Origin: Vibrio mimicus CAIM 602
GTDB taxonomy: Bacteria; Pseudomonadota; Gammaproteobacteria; Enterobacterales; Vibrionaceae
DNA: 64,000 nt
Assembly: GCF_000338875.1 (NCBI RefSeq)
Contig: NZ_AOMO01000044.1
Coordinates: 62,001-126,000, forward strand
Direction: 5' to 3'
The translations under genes and the position numbers were made by a program. The notes under the pieces were generated by a model, which was not told the DNA's origin, made no database searches, and saw only the letters and a program-made list of their open reading frames with translations. Below are positions 9,090 to 17,476 of the stretch, piece by piece; position 1 is the stretch's first letter; each line of letters opens with the position of its first letter.

Positions 9090-10511
9090 TTAAGTGCGGT
9101 AACGAGACAAAATATCGCCTAAGTTACGTGTTGCTTGAGTGATCTCACTCACTCCTTGAGAGGTTTGTTGCGCGACACGGCGTAGGGTGTTGGATTGGCT
9201 ACGAATATCACTCAGCTCCGAAGAAATTCCGCTGGCTACTGAGCTTTGTTCGCTCGCTGAGGTGGAAATTTGCACGCTGAGATCGTTAATCAACTGCGCA
9301 GAATGAGCGATGGCTTGTACATCGTTACCCACTTCACTCACTAATTGGCTGCTGGTGTGTGCTTGGCTGACAGTTTGCTCAGTCAGTTTGGCAATGTTTT
9401 GGCTTTCCACCTGCAGCTTTTCGATCATCGCCTGAATTTCTACCGTTGCGGCTTGCGTACGGCTTGCCAAAGTGCGCACTTCATCAGCAACCACGGCGAA
9501 GCCTCGGCCTTGTTCGCCCGCTCGAGCGGCTTCAATTGCGGCGTTGAGCGCTAACAAGTTGGTCTGTTCCGAAATCGCATTAATGGTGGTGATCACCGCA
9601 TTGATTTGCGTAGCATTGGTATTGAGAGTTTCAACGGAGGATGACGCCTGCGCAATATAGCGTGATAACTGCTCAATATCCTGAATGGCTTTCTTCACGC
9701 GCTGCTGGCTGCGTTCAACTTGTTGAGTGTCTTGTTCGGTTTGATCGGTCGCACGTTGCGAGGTGCTTGAAACCTCTGCCGAAGAGGCTGTCATCTGCTC
9801 CATCGCGGTAGCAACGGAATCGAGAGAACTGTATTGATTCTGGATCTGAATTTCGGATTCTTTCACTTCGTGAGCAAAAGTATTGGCCGTATCACTTAGC
9901 GTCGCACTGTTTTGTTTTACTGCCACAATGAGTTCTGACAGTGTATCCATCGCCTTATCCAGAGCGCAACCAATGGTGCCAAACTCATCACGTCCCGGAT
10001 GAAAGCCAAGTCGTGAAGTCAGATCGCCTTCAGCAATTTTCTGTGTAGTGGTGTAGAGCACCCAAAGTGCGCCGCCGATGAAAGTTGCAACCCAATAAGT
10101 AAAAATCGCAAAAGGAATCGCCCAAAGGTAAGTCAGTAAAAAGGAGGATAACGCTTGTTCGCGAGCGGGCTGCTCATATTGCTTCATTGGTTCACTATAG
10201 GCGTAAATTTGGCCGTTTGGACTGGTCGCGCTGGCAGTGACCATCCCCTGAGCATAGGTTGTCTCACTCAAACGGTTTTGTGCTTTTAACATCGAAAGTT
10301 GAGTTGGATCGGGATGGTTGAGTAACCCCTGTAATTTGTATTCCACCGCTAATCGGGATTGTTGCTCAATACTGGCTAGAGTATGCCAATAACGCGCTCC
10401 AGCAATAGCGGTGATAGCGGTTAAAAACAGTAAAAAAATCACCCACATTTTGTCGTTGATCGACATGCGGATAAAGACTCGGTCAATCGTCCTGAATTGA
10501 ACTTCTTTCAT
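9090..10511 (-). CDS. Methyl-accepting chemotaxis protein
   Basis: A 473-residue chemoreceptor that would relay a signal to CheA/CheW. A first membrane helix lies at about residues 22-40, followed by a short sensor region of roughly 80 residues. The second helix spans about 124-150, a HAMP domain follows (about 150-200), and a long coiled-coil signalling domain makes up the rest. The conserved hairpin tip includes [20 protein letters not shown] and [15 protein letters not shown] (about 315-350). The small sensor region matches no ligand-binding family I recognise, so the stimulus is unknown. There is no C-terminal CheR-binding pentapeptide. It is monocistronic, with about 200 bases between it and the tyrP gene on its upstream side. 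Confidence 0.93.
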   Translation of the reverse strand: MKEVQFRTIDRVFIRMSINDKMWVIFLLFLTAITAIAGARYWHTLASIEQQSRLAVEYKLQGLLNHPDPTQLSMLKAQNRLSETTYAQGMVTASATSPNGQIYAYSEPMKQYEQPAREQALSSFLLTYLWAIPFAIFTYWVATFIGGALWVLYTTTQKIAEGDLTSRLGFHPGRDEFGTIGCALDKAMDTLSELIVAVKQNSATLSDTANTFAHEVKESEIQIQNQYSSLDSVATAMEQMTASSAEVSSTSQRATDQTEQDTQQVERSQQRVKKAIQDIEQLSRYIAQASSSVETLNTNATQINAVITTINAISEQTNLLALNAAIEAARAGEQGRGFAVVADEVRTLASRTQAATVEIQAMIEKLQVESQNIAKLTEQTVSQAHTSSQLVSEVGNDVQAIAHSAQLINDLSVQISTSASEQSSVASGISSELSDIRSQSNTLRRVAQQTSQGVSEITQATRNLGDILSRYRT

Positions 10512-10650
10512 GGTGGTTCCTGCATGACAAAATTTGCAGGCACAAGTTAATCTTATTTAACTTATAAAAACGAGATTTCAGTCGAGTAAAAATGATAAAT
10601 GTATGTCTGGTAATTTAAATATTGAGACTTCAATCAAGTAATTTTATTGC

Positions 10651-10686
10651 ATAAAAACAGGGCGAATAAATCACTATTCGCCCTGT
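10651..10686 (-). terminator. Intrinsic terminator after tyrP
   Basis: ACAGGGCGAATA and TATTCGCCCTGT make a perfect 12-bp stem around 6 bases. On the minus strand it is followed by TTTTTAT, matching the end of tyrP. Confidence 0.9.
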
Positions 10687-10708
10687 TAAAGAGGTTCGGA
10701 TTTTTCAA

Positions 10709-11911
10709 TTAACCCAGTGCAGGTAGCACACCTAAGGTAATAAAGATTTGTGCACCGATGATCAAAAATCCAATCAATCCAGTCACCATTAGTGCGATAT
10801 TACCACCCATCACTTGGTAATGTTGGTTGGTGGCTTGAGTACGTACTTTAACTACCATCACCAAAGGTAAAAAGATGGCCAGAATCGCAAGGGCAATCGC
10901 CGCGTAACCCAGCGCCATAATAAAACCTTGTGGGTAGAACAGCGCAAAAATCAGCGGTGGTAAAAAGGTCACTACAGAAGCCAGTGGGCGGTTCATTTTG
11001 CCTTGCTTGTTACGTAGAGAATCACCCATAAATTCAAACAAACCCAAGCTTACGCCTAAAAAGGAAGTCAGCAGAGCCAGATCCGCGAACACTCCAATGA
11101 TGTTACTTAGGTTGGATTGATGAACTGTGGTTGATAGCACACCGATCAGCGCGGTTAAACCCATGTTGTCGAGTAAGGCTGATTGGCTTACCACACCGAG
11201 TGTCACCAGTTGCCAGAAAATGTAGATCACGAGTGGAATCGCAGAACCAATGAGAATTGCTTTGCGCAGGGCAGGGGTATCGCCATCCAAGTAATTCACA
11301 ATGGCAGGAATGCTGCCGTGGAAACCAAACGACGTGAAAATAACCGGAATTGCCGCAACCACCAAACCTTGCTCAATCGGCATACTCAGCAGGTAAGAGT
11401 GGGAAACATTAGGAGCGAGGAAGAACAGCACTGCTACCATCGCAATCATTTTTCCTGCAAACAAAACGCGGTTTACGCGATCCACGGTGCCAGTACCAAT
11501 GGTAACGACTAAGGCGACAATCAGGGTAAACAGCAGAGTACCGCTAGAGCTTTCTACAGCAACGCCAGTGAAATCAGAAATACGTTGGGTAAATTGCGCA
11601 CCACCACCCGCAATGTAGGCCGCACATAATGAGTAAAACAGGAATAACATGGCAAAGCTGGCAACCCACTTGCCTTTATCACCTAAGATTTGTTTAGCAA
11701 GTGTGTGCAATGTGGCTTCTTTCTCTGCGTACTGGTGAATTTCCACCATCAGCAGCGCGGTAAATGCCATCAGCATCCACAAGCCCAGCATAATGATCAG
11801 CGATGTAGAGAAACCGATACCTGCGGAAGCTAGAGGCAGAGCTAGCATTCCTGCACCAATCGTGGTGCCCGCGATAATCAAAGTACTGCCTAAAAGCTTT
11901 GATTGTGCCAT
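10709..11911 (-). CDS. tyrP: Aromatic amino acid permease, TyrP type
   Basis: This 400-residue integral membrane protein has about 11 hydrophobic helices and belongs to the HAAAP (hydroxy/aromatic amino acid permease) family. The N-terminal motif LIIAGTTIGAGMLALPLAS is the family signature, and overall length and spacing fit TyrP, which imports tyrosine with protons; Mtr (tryptophan) is the main alternative. A TyrR-box-like sequence in the upstream region supports the TyrP call. The start is preceded by AAAGAG. It is transcribed alone and ends at a strong stem-loop terminator. Confidence 0.88.
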   Translation of the reverse strand: MAQSKLLGSTLIIAGTTIGAGMLALPLASAGIGFSTSLIIMLGLWMLMAFTALLMVEIHQYAEKEATLHTLAKQILGDKGKWVASFAMLFLFYSLCAAYIAGGGAQFTQRISDFTGVAVESSSGTLLFTLIVALVVTIGTGTVDRVNRVLFAGKMIAMVAVLFFLAPNVSHSYLLSMPIEQGLVVAAIPVIFTSFGFHGSIPAIVNYLDGDTPALRKAILIGSAIPLVIYIFWQLVTLGVVSQSALLDNMGLTALIGVLSTTVHQSNLSNIIGVFADLALLTSFLGVSLGLFEFMGDSLRNKQGKMNRPLASVVTFLPPLIFALFYPQGFIMALGYAAIALAILAIFLPLVMVVKVRTQATNQHYQVMGGNIALMVTGLIGFLIIGAQIFITLGVLPALG

Positions 11912-12039
11912 TGTGTAAACTCTTTTTTACGTTATGTGATGTTGCGTTTAGTGGTTTGTGCGAAATTTAATCAGCAATTAATCTTGTTTCGCTAGATTTT
12001 GGCTATTCTGTAGAACGTTTCGATTTGCGTCAATCTGTT

Positions 12040-12079
12040 TGTAAAAATTTAAATCCGAAAGTGTAATTAATAATTTACA
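12040..12079. promoter_or_regulatory. Putative TyrR box pair upstream of tyrP
   Basis: TGTAAT-N6-TTTACA at 12062-12079 matches the TyrR consensus TGTAAA-N6-TTTACA at 11 of 12 defined bases. A second half-site, TGTAAA, starts exactly 22 bases away at 12040, two helical turns, the usual arrangement of a strong box next to a weak one. It lies about 130-170 bases upstream of the tyrP start codon. The assignment rests on known TyrR sites of enterobacteria. Confidence 0.6.
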
Positions 12080-12234
12080 TGCGTTGGGGCTCTGAAATAT
12101 CAATAGAAAGAAATCTTGTTACTTTGAGGCGAGCTGTGGTAAACCTTAATGGCGTTTCTGAAAGGGCTTGTCATAATTAGTTCATCAGGAACGGTTAAAA
12201 GGATAAAGAAAAGAGTTAACTAAGGAGGTCAACC

Positions 12235-12354
12235 ATGAGTGACCACAGTCATAATGATGAATGTCTAGAGCTACTTGATGCGATGGAGATTGGTTTTACG
12301 CTGAGCGATTACCAAGCTGAAGAACAAGAGTCGTCAGACGTTTCACCTGCCTAA
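12235..12354 (+). CDS. Small acidic protein, 39 residues, unknown function
   Basis: An ATG at 12235 follows a full consensus AAGGAGG at 12222-12228 with a 6-base spacer. The frame runs to TAA at 12354 and encodes MSDHSHNDECLELLDAMEIG followed by a 19-residue acidic tail ending SSDVSPA. It has one cysteine, no membrane segment and no signal peptide. The ribosome binding site is one of the strongest in the window, which is the main reason to regard the frame as translated. It lies 40 bases upstream of acpH in the same direction and could be co-transcribed with it. I do not recognise the family. Confidence 0.6.
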   Translation: MSDHSHNDECLELLDAMEIGFTLSDYQAEEQESSDVSPA

Positions 12355-12394
12355 TCATCCCATTTCGGTATAAACGCTGAATGTCACATTTCAC

Positions 12395-12976
12395 ATGAAT
12401 TTTCTTGCCCATCTGCATATAGCCCATCACTGCCAAAGTAGCCTGTTAGGCAATTTGCTGGGTGATTTTGTCAAAGGTGATCCGACAAATCAGTATCCGC
12501 AGAATTTGGTGCAAGGTATCCGTTTACATCGCTGGGTTGATGCATACACCGATAGCCACTCAGTGATGAAAACCGCTAAACACTTATTTCCTTCACCACA
12601 GCAACGCTTTGCTCCGATTGCTTTGGATCTGTTTTGGGATCACTGCTTAGTCAATACTTGGTCGAGATGGCATGCTGAGTCTCTAGCACAATTTCTGAGT
12701 CACGCACAACAGGACATTACCGCAGAAAGCACACAGGCGCTACCTGAACGTTTTGTACGCGTTAACCAAGCCATGTGGCAAGGTGAATGGCTTGAGTCTT
12801 ATGCAGAGTTTGCCAATATTCGTTATGCGCTTAGCCGAATGGCTCAGCGCAGTGAGCGGATGCAGCCGTTGGCTCGTAGCGCAGCGGCACTTGAGGAAAA
12901 TTACACTGAGTTACAAGCGCTGTTTGATGCGCTTTATCCTGATGTTTTAGAGAAAGCCAAACGCCGTACACTTTGA
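12395..12976 (+). CDS. acpH: Acyl carrier protein phosphodiesterase
   Basis: AcpH removes the 4'-phosphopantetheine arm from holo-acyl carrier protein, giving apo-ACP and recycling the prosthetic group. The 193-residue length equals that of the E. coli enzyme. The N-terminus MNFLAHLHIA, then LLGNLLGDFVKG and the HRWVDAYTDSH segment are family hallmarks, supplying the His and Asp residues expected of this HD-like metal-dependent hydrolase. The start has only a weak ribosome site but coincides with the conserved N-terminus. It sits between the 39-residue small gene and the helicase gene, all on the same strand, with a 37-base gap to the helicase. Confidence 0.92.
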   Translation: MNFLAHLHIAHHCQSSLLGNLLGDFVKGDPTNQYPQNLVQGIRLHRWVDAYTDSHSVMKTAKHLFPSPQQRFAPIALDLFWDHCLVNTWSRWHAESLAQFLSHAQQDITAESTQALPERFVRVNQAMWQGEWLESYAEFANIRYALSRMAQRSERMQPLARSAAALEENYTELQALFDALYPDVLEKAKRRTL

Positions 12977-13013
12977 TACAATCCGCGCCCCAAAAGTTCA
13001 TTAGGTACGCGAC

Positions 13014-14282
13014 ATGTCAGAAACCCCCATCACTTTTTCGCAACTCGGCTTAGATCCTCATTTGCTGAATACGTTGAGCGATCTGGGTATCGTCAATCCC
13101 ACACTGATCCAACAACAAGCAATTCCGCATGTCTTGCAAGGAAAAGATGTGTTGGCAGGTGCGCAAACCGGAACGGGAAAAACGGCAGCATTTGGTCTGC
13201 CCTTGATCCAGCGATTTATTGAACAGCCTTGGGTGCGGGAAGAGAACAGCAAAGAGATCCGCGCGTTAGTGCTAGTGCCAACTCGTGAGTTAGCCCAGCA
13301 AGTGTTGGATAGCATGCAAGCCTATGCAAAGGGGACTGAGCTTAAGATCGTGGCCGTTTATGGTGGCACGAGTATGAAGGTTCAGCTTAATCATTTGCGT
13401 GGTGGTGTGGATATTTTGATTGCGACACCGGGGCGTTTGCTCGATCACGCCCATGTGAAATCTCTATTTTTGGGCAAAGTTGAAGTTTTGGTGCTTGATG
13501 AAGCGGATCGCATGCTCGACATGGGCTTTATGCCAGATCTCCAGCGTGTATTGCGTCGTTTATCGCCACTGCGCCAAACGCTGTTTTTCTCCGCAACTTT
13601 CGATAGCAAAATCAAAGCCGTGGCTTATCGCATTATGCGTGATCCGGTCGAAGTGCAAGTGACGCCATCGAATTCCACGGCAGAAACGGTTCAACAGATG
13701 GTTTATCCGGTGGATAAAAAGCGTAAGCGCGAACTGTTGTCTTATTTGATTGGCTCTAAAAACTGGCAGCAAGTCTTGGTGTTTACTAAAACTCGTCAAG
13801 GCAGCGATGCGCTTGCTGAAGAACTCAAGCTGGATGGCATCAAAGCGGTTTCGATTAACGGCGATAAAAGCCAAGGTGCACGCCAAAAAGCACTGGATGA
13901 CTTCAAAGCGGGTAAAGTACGTGCTTTGATTGCCACCGATGTGGCGGCGCGTGGGTTAGACATTGCCCAGCTTGAGCAAGTGGTGAACTTTGACATGCCG
14001 TTTAAAGCGGAAGATTATGTGCACCGTATCGGGCGTACTGGCCGTGCAGGTTTAGCCGGCTTAGCCGTTTCTCTACTGTCACATGATGAAGAGCCGCAAC
14101 TCGAAGCGATTGAGCGCTTGCTAAATACGCGTCTTCCTCAAGAATGGTTGACAGGTTTTGAACCAAGCCCGGTAGTGCGTGAGGAAAATTCACCACGTCG
14201 TTCTAGTGGCCGCTCAGCAGAAAAACGCAAGATGAAAGCGCAATTGAAAATCCATGCGCAGCGCGGTAAAAAAGCACGTTAG
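13014..14282 (+). CDS. DEAD-box RNA helicase, RhlE-like
   Basis: An ATP-dependent RNA helicase of 422 residues with the full motif set in order: an N-terminal F...Q motif, motif I AQTGTGKT (50-57), Ia PTRELA, GG, TPGR, motif II DEAD, motif III SAT, then in the second RecA domain ARGLD and HRIGRTGR. The C-terminus is a short basic tail (RRSSGRSAEKRKMKAQLK) rather than a folded accessory domain, so the DbpA, CsdA and SrmB types with longer or specific tails fit less well than RhlE. Such enzymes remodel RNA in ribosome assembly or with the degradosome. It may share a transcript with acpH and is closed by a strong hairpin. Confidence 0.9.
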   Translation: MSETPITFSQLGLDPHLLNTLSDLGIVNPTLIQQQAIPHVLQGKDVLAGAQTGTGKTAAFGLPLIQRFIEQPWVREENSKEIRALVLVPTRELAQQVLDSMQAYAKGTELKIVAVYGGTSMKVQLNHLRGGVDILIATPGRLLDHAHVKSLFLGKVEVLVLDEADRMLDMGFMPDLQRVLRRLSPLRQTLFFSATFDSKIKAVAYRIMRDPVEVQVTPSNSTAETVQQMVYPVDKKRKRELLSYLIGSKNWQQVLVFTKTRQGSDALAEELKLDGIKAVSINGDKSQGARQKALDDFKAGKVRALIATDVAARGLDIAQLEQVVNFDMPFKAEDYVHRIGRTGRAGLAGLAVSLLSHDEEPQLEAIERLLNTRLPQEWLTGFEPSPVVREENSPRRSSGRSAEKRKMKAQLKIHAQRGKKAR

Positions 14283-14294
14283 AACAATAAAATA

Positions 14295-14356
14295 GAAGGC
14301 GCGGTATCCTCCCAACCTTAACTTCGAGGTTGGAAGGGCATCGCGCCTTTCTTTTT
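14295..14356. terminator. Bidirectional terminator between helicase and TetR genes
   Basis: A long two-part stem-loop: GAAGGCGCG pairs with CGCGCCTTTC, and inside it CCAACCT pairs with AGGTTGG. TTTCTTTTT follows on the plus strand; on the other strand the A-rich left flank supplies a T run. It separates two convergent genes. Confidence 0.85.
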
Positions 14357-15095
14357 AATCCCATTCGTCAGTTTCTTTATAGAAATCTCGCCAGTCACAA
14401 TTGAGTGTATACACCAGTTCATCGACAGAAGAGGGTTGCATGATGTATGGCTTGGCAACGTGGAATTTTTCAATCATCAGTGAGTTAAACAGCCGCCAAT
14501 GATTGAGTAAACACGTAGCTAAATCTTCGACCTCTGGTGCCCAAGTCGCACGCATAAAAGGCGTTAAGCTGGCTGCACCATGGGTGTACATGATCAATTG
14601 CCATTTGATTTCCCACAGATGGATCGGCGATTCCGGATGCTGACGGTTATATTCGTTGGCAAGCGATTCCACGAACGTTTCTACTTCCCCTGATGTATCA
14701 AGAAAATAGTCAAACAGTGCATCTTCTTGTCGCACCGCATCAGCAATCAACTGAATGGGCTGCTTAATGATCAAGCCATGCGCCAAAAGGCGCATAACAA
14801 AGTAATACAGTTTTACGTTGACGGGAGTTTCTGCAGGAATCGCCTCCAGTACCGTCTGCATATAGCGAATGATGTAAGCATGTAAGCCATCGCTGATGCT
14901 GTGCCAAATTTTTTCTTTGCTGCCGAAATGGTGGCGGATCAGACTATGTGATACCCCAGCTTTTTCACTGATATGGCGAAGAGACACGCGGGAATACCCC
15001 AGCTCACAGAATAACTCTGCAGCTATTGTGATGATGTGGTAACGCGTTTTTTGGGCGTCATGTGCACTGCGGCGCCCTTGTTTTTTTTCAATCAT
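14355..15095 (-). CDS. TetR/AcrR family transcriptional regulator
   Basis: A 246-residue repressor-type protein. The N-terminal helix-turn-helix covers about residues 18-65, with the characteristic AAELFCELGYSRVSLRHIS and VSHSLIRHHFGSKEKIW stretches. The C-terminal ligand and dimerisation region matches no subgroup I can name. A ribosome site AGG lies 5 bases before the ATG. No obvious target gene is adjacent: the neighbour upstream is a cytochrome c gene on the same strand, about 100 bases away, so neither divergent control nor operon membership is clear. The inducing ligand is unknown. Confidence 0.9.
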   Translation of the reverse strand: MIEKKQGRRSAHDAQKTRYHIITIAAELFCELGYSRVSLRHISEKAGVSHSLIRHHFGSKEKIWHSISDGLHAYIIRYMQTVLEAIPAETPVNVKLYYFVMRLLAHGLIIKQPIQLIADAVRQEDALFDYFLDTSGEVETFVESLANEYNRQHPESPIHLWEIKWQLIMYTHGAASLTPFMRATWAPEVEDLATCLLNHWRLFNSLMIEKFHVAKPYIMQPSSVDELVYTLNCDWRDFYKETDEWD

Positions 15096-15198
15096 GTCAA
15101 CCTAATGTTTAGCAGCCACTGAAACGCCCCAGTATTTACCAGATCTGCAGCGATTTTTCATCGCCATTTCGCACAAAAGCAACTTCAGCGAAGAAAAT

Positions 15199-15507
15199 TC
15201 AAGGTTTGGAGGCGTAAAAAGCAGCAACGTCGCGCAAATCTTGGTCATTCAACCGTTGTAGCTGTGCCTTCATCATTTCTGCCATTGGGCCGGTTCTTTC
15301 ACCATTCTGATAAGCTTTCATCGACTTAAACAAATACTCTGCACTTAAGCCATTGAGATTAGGATAGCTGGGTTGCGTCGCTATGCCGTCGCTGCCATGG
15401 CAAAACACGCAGCTTGGCGCTTTTTGCTGTCCGAGCACGGGATCGCCACTGGCAAAGGCATTGATGGATAAGAGAGATAAGCAAAGCAAAGAGAAATAGT
15501 GACGCAT
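15199..15507 (-). CDS. Small class I cytochrome c
   Basis: The 102-residue precursor starts with a signal peptide (residues 1-20, ending AFAS) and carries one haem-binding motif, CVFCH, at Cys33-Cys36-His37, followed by the typical cytochrome c553/c5 pattern with a PNLNG segment and methionines near residue 75 as possible axial ligands. It is therefore a periplasmic monohaem electron carrier. I chose the ATG at 15507 because it gives a clean signal peptide; starting at 15570 would put 21 residues before it. Partner enzymes cannot be inferred. A terminator-like hairpin separates it from ltaE. Confidence 0.88.
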   Translation of the reverse strand: MRHYFSLLCLSLLSINAFASGDPVLGQQKAPSCVFCHGSDGIATQPSYPNLNGLSAEYLFKSMKAYQNGERTGPMAEMMKAQLQRLNDQDLRDVAAFYASKP

Positions 15508-15581
15508 TGTCTGGTTCCAAGCTGTTGTAAGTTGAACGCAGTATAAAGCTTTCCCTAAGGGGAAGCTCAACGATAAGAATT

Positions 15582-15613
15582 ATAATAGGCTCGCACTTTT
15601 GCGAGCCTATTAT
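15582..15613. terminator. Terminator hairpin downstream of ltaE
   Basis: ATAATAGGCTCGC pairs over 13 bases with GCGAGCCTATTAT around a 6-base loop. It lies just past the ltaE stop on the minus strand and is flanked by A/T-rich sequence. Confidence 0.8.
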
Positions 15614-15641
15614 TTGTAAGTCGATTAGCTGAGGGGGCGAA

Positions 15642-16649
15642 TTAGGCCAGTAGAGCTTGGAGTTTTGACAAGAGGGTATCAATATTCTCACGCGTAATGT
15701 CTTTGTGCGTAACTAAGCGCAATGGATTCCCCTGAGTGATAATAATGCCTTCTTGACGTAAACGTGCTGCAATCGCGGTGATATCCACATGACTGTCCAG
15801 CTTGGCAAACACAATATTGGTTTGTACCCACTCGGTATTGACGGAGAATCCGGGTAATTCATTCAGGCCTTGAGCTAGGTAACGAGCATTTTCATGATCG
15901 ATTTTGAGTTGAGCCACTTGTTCTGTCAGCGCTAGTTTACCGGCTGCTGCCAGAATGCCAGCTTGACGCATACCACCGCCGACCATTTTGCGCCAACGTC
16001 TTGCTCTTGCAATAAATGCATTTGAACCGAGTAACAGTGAGCCGACAGGAGCCGCCAAGCCTTTGGACAAGCAAACGGTCATTGAATCAAAGTATTGCGC
16101 GATCTCTTTGATATCCACATCCAGCGCGACTGCCGCGTTGTAAACACGAGCGCCGTCGAGGTGCAGTTGCAATCCATGTTGGTTGACGAATTCACGCGCC
16201 TCCGCCAAATAGCTGAGAGGGAGCACTTTGCCATTAATGGTGTTTTCTAAGCTAAGCAGTTTGGTGCGAGCAAAATGCGCGTCGTCAGGTTTGATAGCCG
16301 CTTTGAGTTTAGCGAAATCCAGTGTGCCATCCGGCTCGTTTTCAATGGGCTGAGGCTGGATTGAACCCAATACCGCCGCGCCACCAGCTTCATAACGATA
16401 GTTGTGCGCTTGCTGACCACACAAATATTCATCGCCACGCTCACAATGCGCGAGCAAGCCCAATAAGTTGGCTTGAGTGCCCGAGGTGGTAAATAAGGCG
16501 GCTTCAAAGCCGTGGCGTTCGGCTGCCCATTGCTCTAACTCATTAACGGTTGGGTCATCACCATACACATCATCGCCGACAGAGGCTTGCGCCATCGCAA
16601 GGCGCATAGCTTCGGTGGGTTGAGTCACTGTATCAGATCGAAAGTCCAT
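15642..16649 (-). CDS. ltaE: Low-specificity L-threonine aldolase
   Basis: A pyridoxal-phosphate enzyme that cleaves L-threonine or L-allo-threonine to glycine and acetaldehyde. The 335-residue protein starts MDFRSDTVTQPTEAM, the family's typical N-terminus. It contains the GDDVYGDDPTVNELE segment, then HLDGARVYNAAV (cofactor-binding Asp) and the Schiff-base lysine in CLSKGLAAPVGSLL. The ATG at 16649 has GGAGA 6 bases upstream and is preferred over an in-frame start 24 bases earlier. It follows the Nudix gene with an 8-base gap, so the two are one transcription unit. Confidence 0.94.
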   Translation of the reverse strand: MDFRSDTVTQPTEAMRLAMAQASVGDDVYGDDPTVNELEQWAAERHGFEAALFTTSGTQANLLGLLAHCERGDEYLCGQQAHNYRYEAGGAAVLGSIQPQPIENEPDGTLDFAKLKAAIKPDDAHFARTKLLSLENTINGKVLPLSYLAEAREFVNQHGLQLHLDGARVYNAAVALDVDIKEIAQYFDSMTVCLSKGLAAPVGSLLLGSNAFIARARRWRKMVGGGMRQAGILAAAGKLALTEQVAQLKIDHENARYLAQGLNELPGFSVNTEWVQTNIVFAKLDSHVDITAIAARLRQEGIIITQGNPLRLVTHKDITRENIDTLLSKLQALLA

Positions 16650-16657
16650 TTTTTCTC

Positions 16658-17173
16658 CTACAAATATCCGCAAAGTTTGGCTTTACTTAAACAAGCAATG
16701 GTCTTGGAATCGGTGATTTCGCCTTCGACAATTTTGCGTTCCAATTCTTGTGAGGTAAGAAACAGGACTTCTATCACTTCGTCCTCATCGCAAGAATAGC
16801 GGGCAGTTTTGCTCAGATCCTTAGCCACAAAAAGGTATTGAATTTCATCACAGAATCCAGCTAAAGGAGTCACTTGGCCTAAATCAAAAAATTGGTTGGC
16901 ACTGAACCCGGTTTCTTCTTCCAACTCACGCTGCGCGCAAGCTAAAGGGGGTTCATCGTGTTCTATGGTGCCAGCGGGCAACTCAATCAACCATTTTTTG
17001 AGTGAAGGTCGAAATTGGCGAATAACCACAATTTCACCTTGTTCAGTGAGTGGCAGAATAACGGCTGCGCCGGGATGAGCGATGGTGGTATGGGTAACTG
17101 AGTGGCCGTTAGGAAGCAAAACCTCTTCCTCGACCAGCGCGATGCTTTTCCATTGATGGATGATTTTGCTCAT
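16658..17173 (-). CDS. Nudix hydrolase, ADP-ribose pyrophosphatase-like
   Basis: A 171-residue Nudix protein. The box GX5EX7REUXEEXGU is complete (GTIEHDEPPLACAQRELEEETGF, allowing for the spacing) at about residues 68-90 and supplies the metal-binding glutamates. The upstream VIRQFRPSLKKWLIELPAG segment is typical of the ADP-ribose/GDP-mannose pyrophosphatase branch (NudF/NudK-like), so hydrolysis of an ADP- or NDP-sugar is likely, but the exact substrate cannot be fixed. It is the first gene of a two-gene unit with ltaE. Confidence 0.88.
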   Translation of the reverse strand: MSKIIHQWKSIALVEEEVLLPNGHSVTHTTIAHPGAAVILPLTEQGEIVVIRQFRPSLKKWLIELPAGTIEHDEPPLACAQRELEEETGFSANQFFDLGQVTPLAGFCDEIQYLFVAKDLSKTARYSCDEDEVIEVLFLTSQELERKIVEGEITDSKTIACLSKAKLCGYL

Positions 17174-17379
17174 GGGATGTTTCTTGTAAACCGAAGGGTA
17201 GTCATGAAGGAGTTACCTTAACTCACGTTAAGCGGCATCCCCAAGAATAAATTACACTTTTTGAGCGGTATTGTGTGGAGTTGGTGAGAAGTTGAGCCAC
17301 GAAATGTGCAATCAATGATTACCGATTGTTTCAGTGAAATGAGATCTGTTATAAGGGTGCGCAAAACAAAAAATACACT

Positions 17380-17408
17380 TTGTAACAATTCAACAACAAC
17401 TGTATAAA
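17380..17408 (+). promoter_or_regulatory. Putative sigma-70 promoter of ravA-viaA
   Basis: TTGTAA (17380-17385) and TATAAA (17403-17408) are separated by 17 bases, with TG just before the -10 hexamer. It lies about 70 bases upstream of the chosen ravA start, in the 303-base gap after the divergent Nudix gene, where nothing else is visible. Confidence 0.5.
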
Positions 17409-17476
17409 GTAACTGTTTGTTAAATCAATTTAACCCCATTTTGCCCCACAGGGATTCTTGTCCGAGGAATGAAGAG

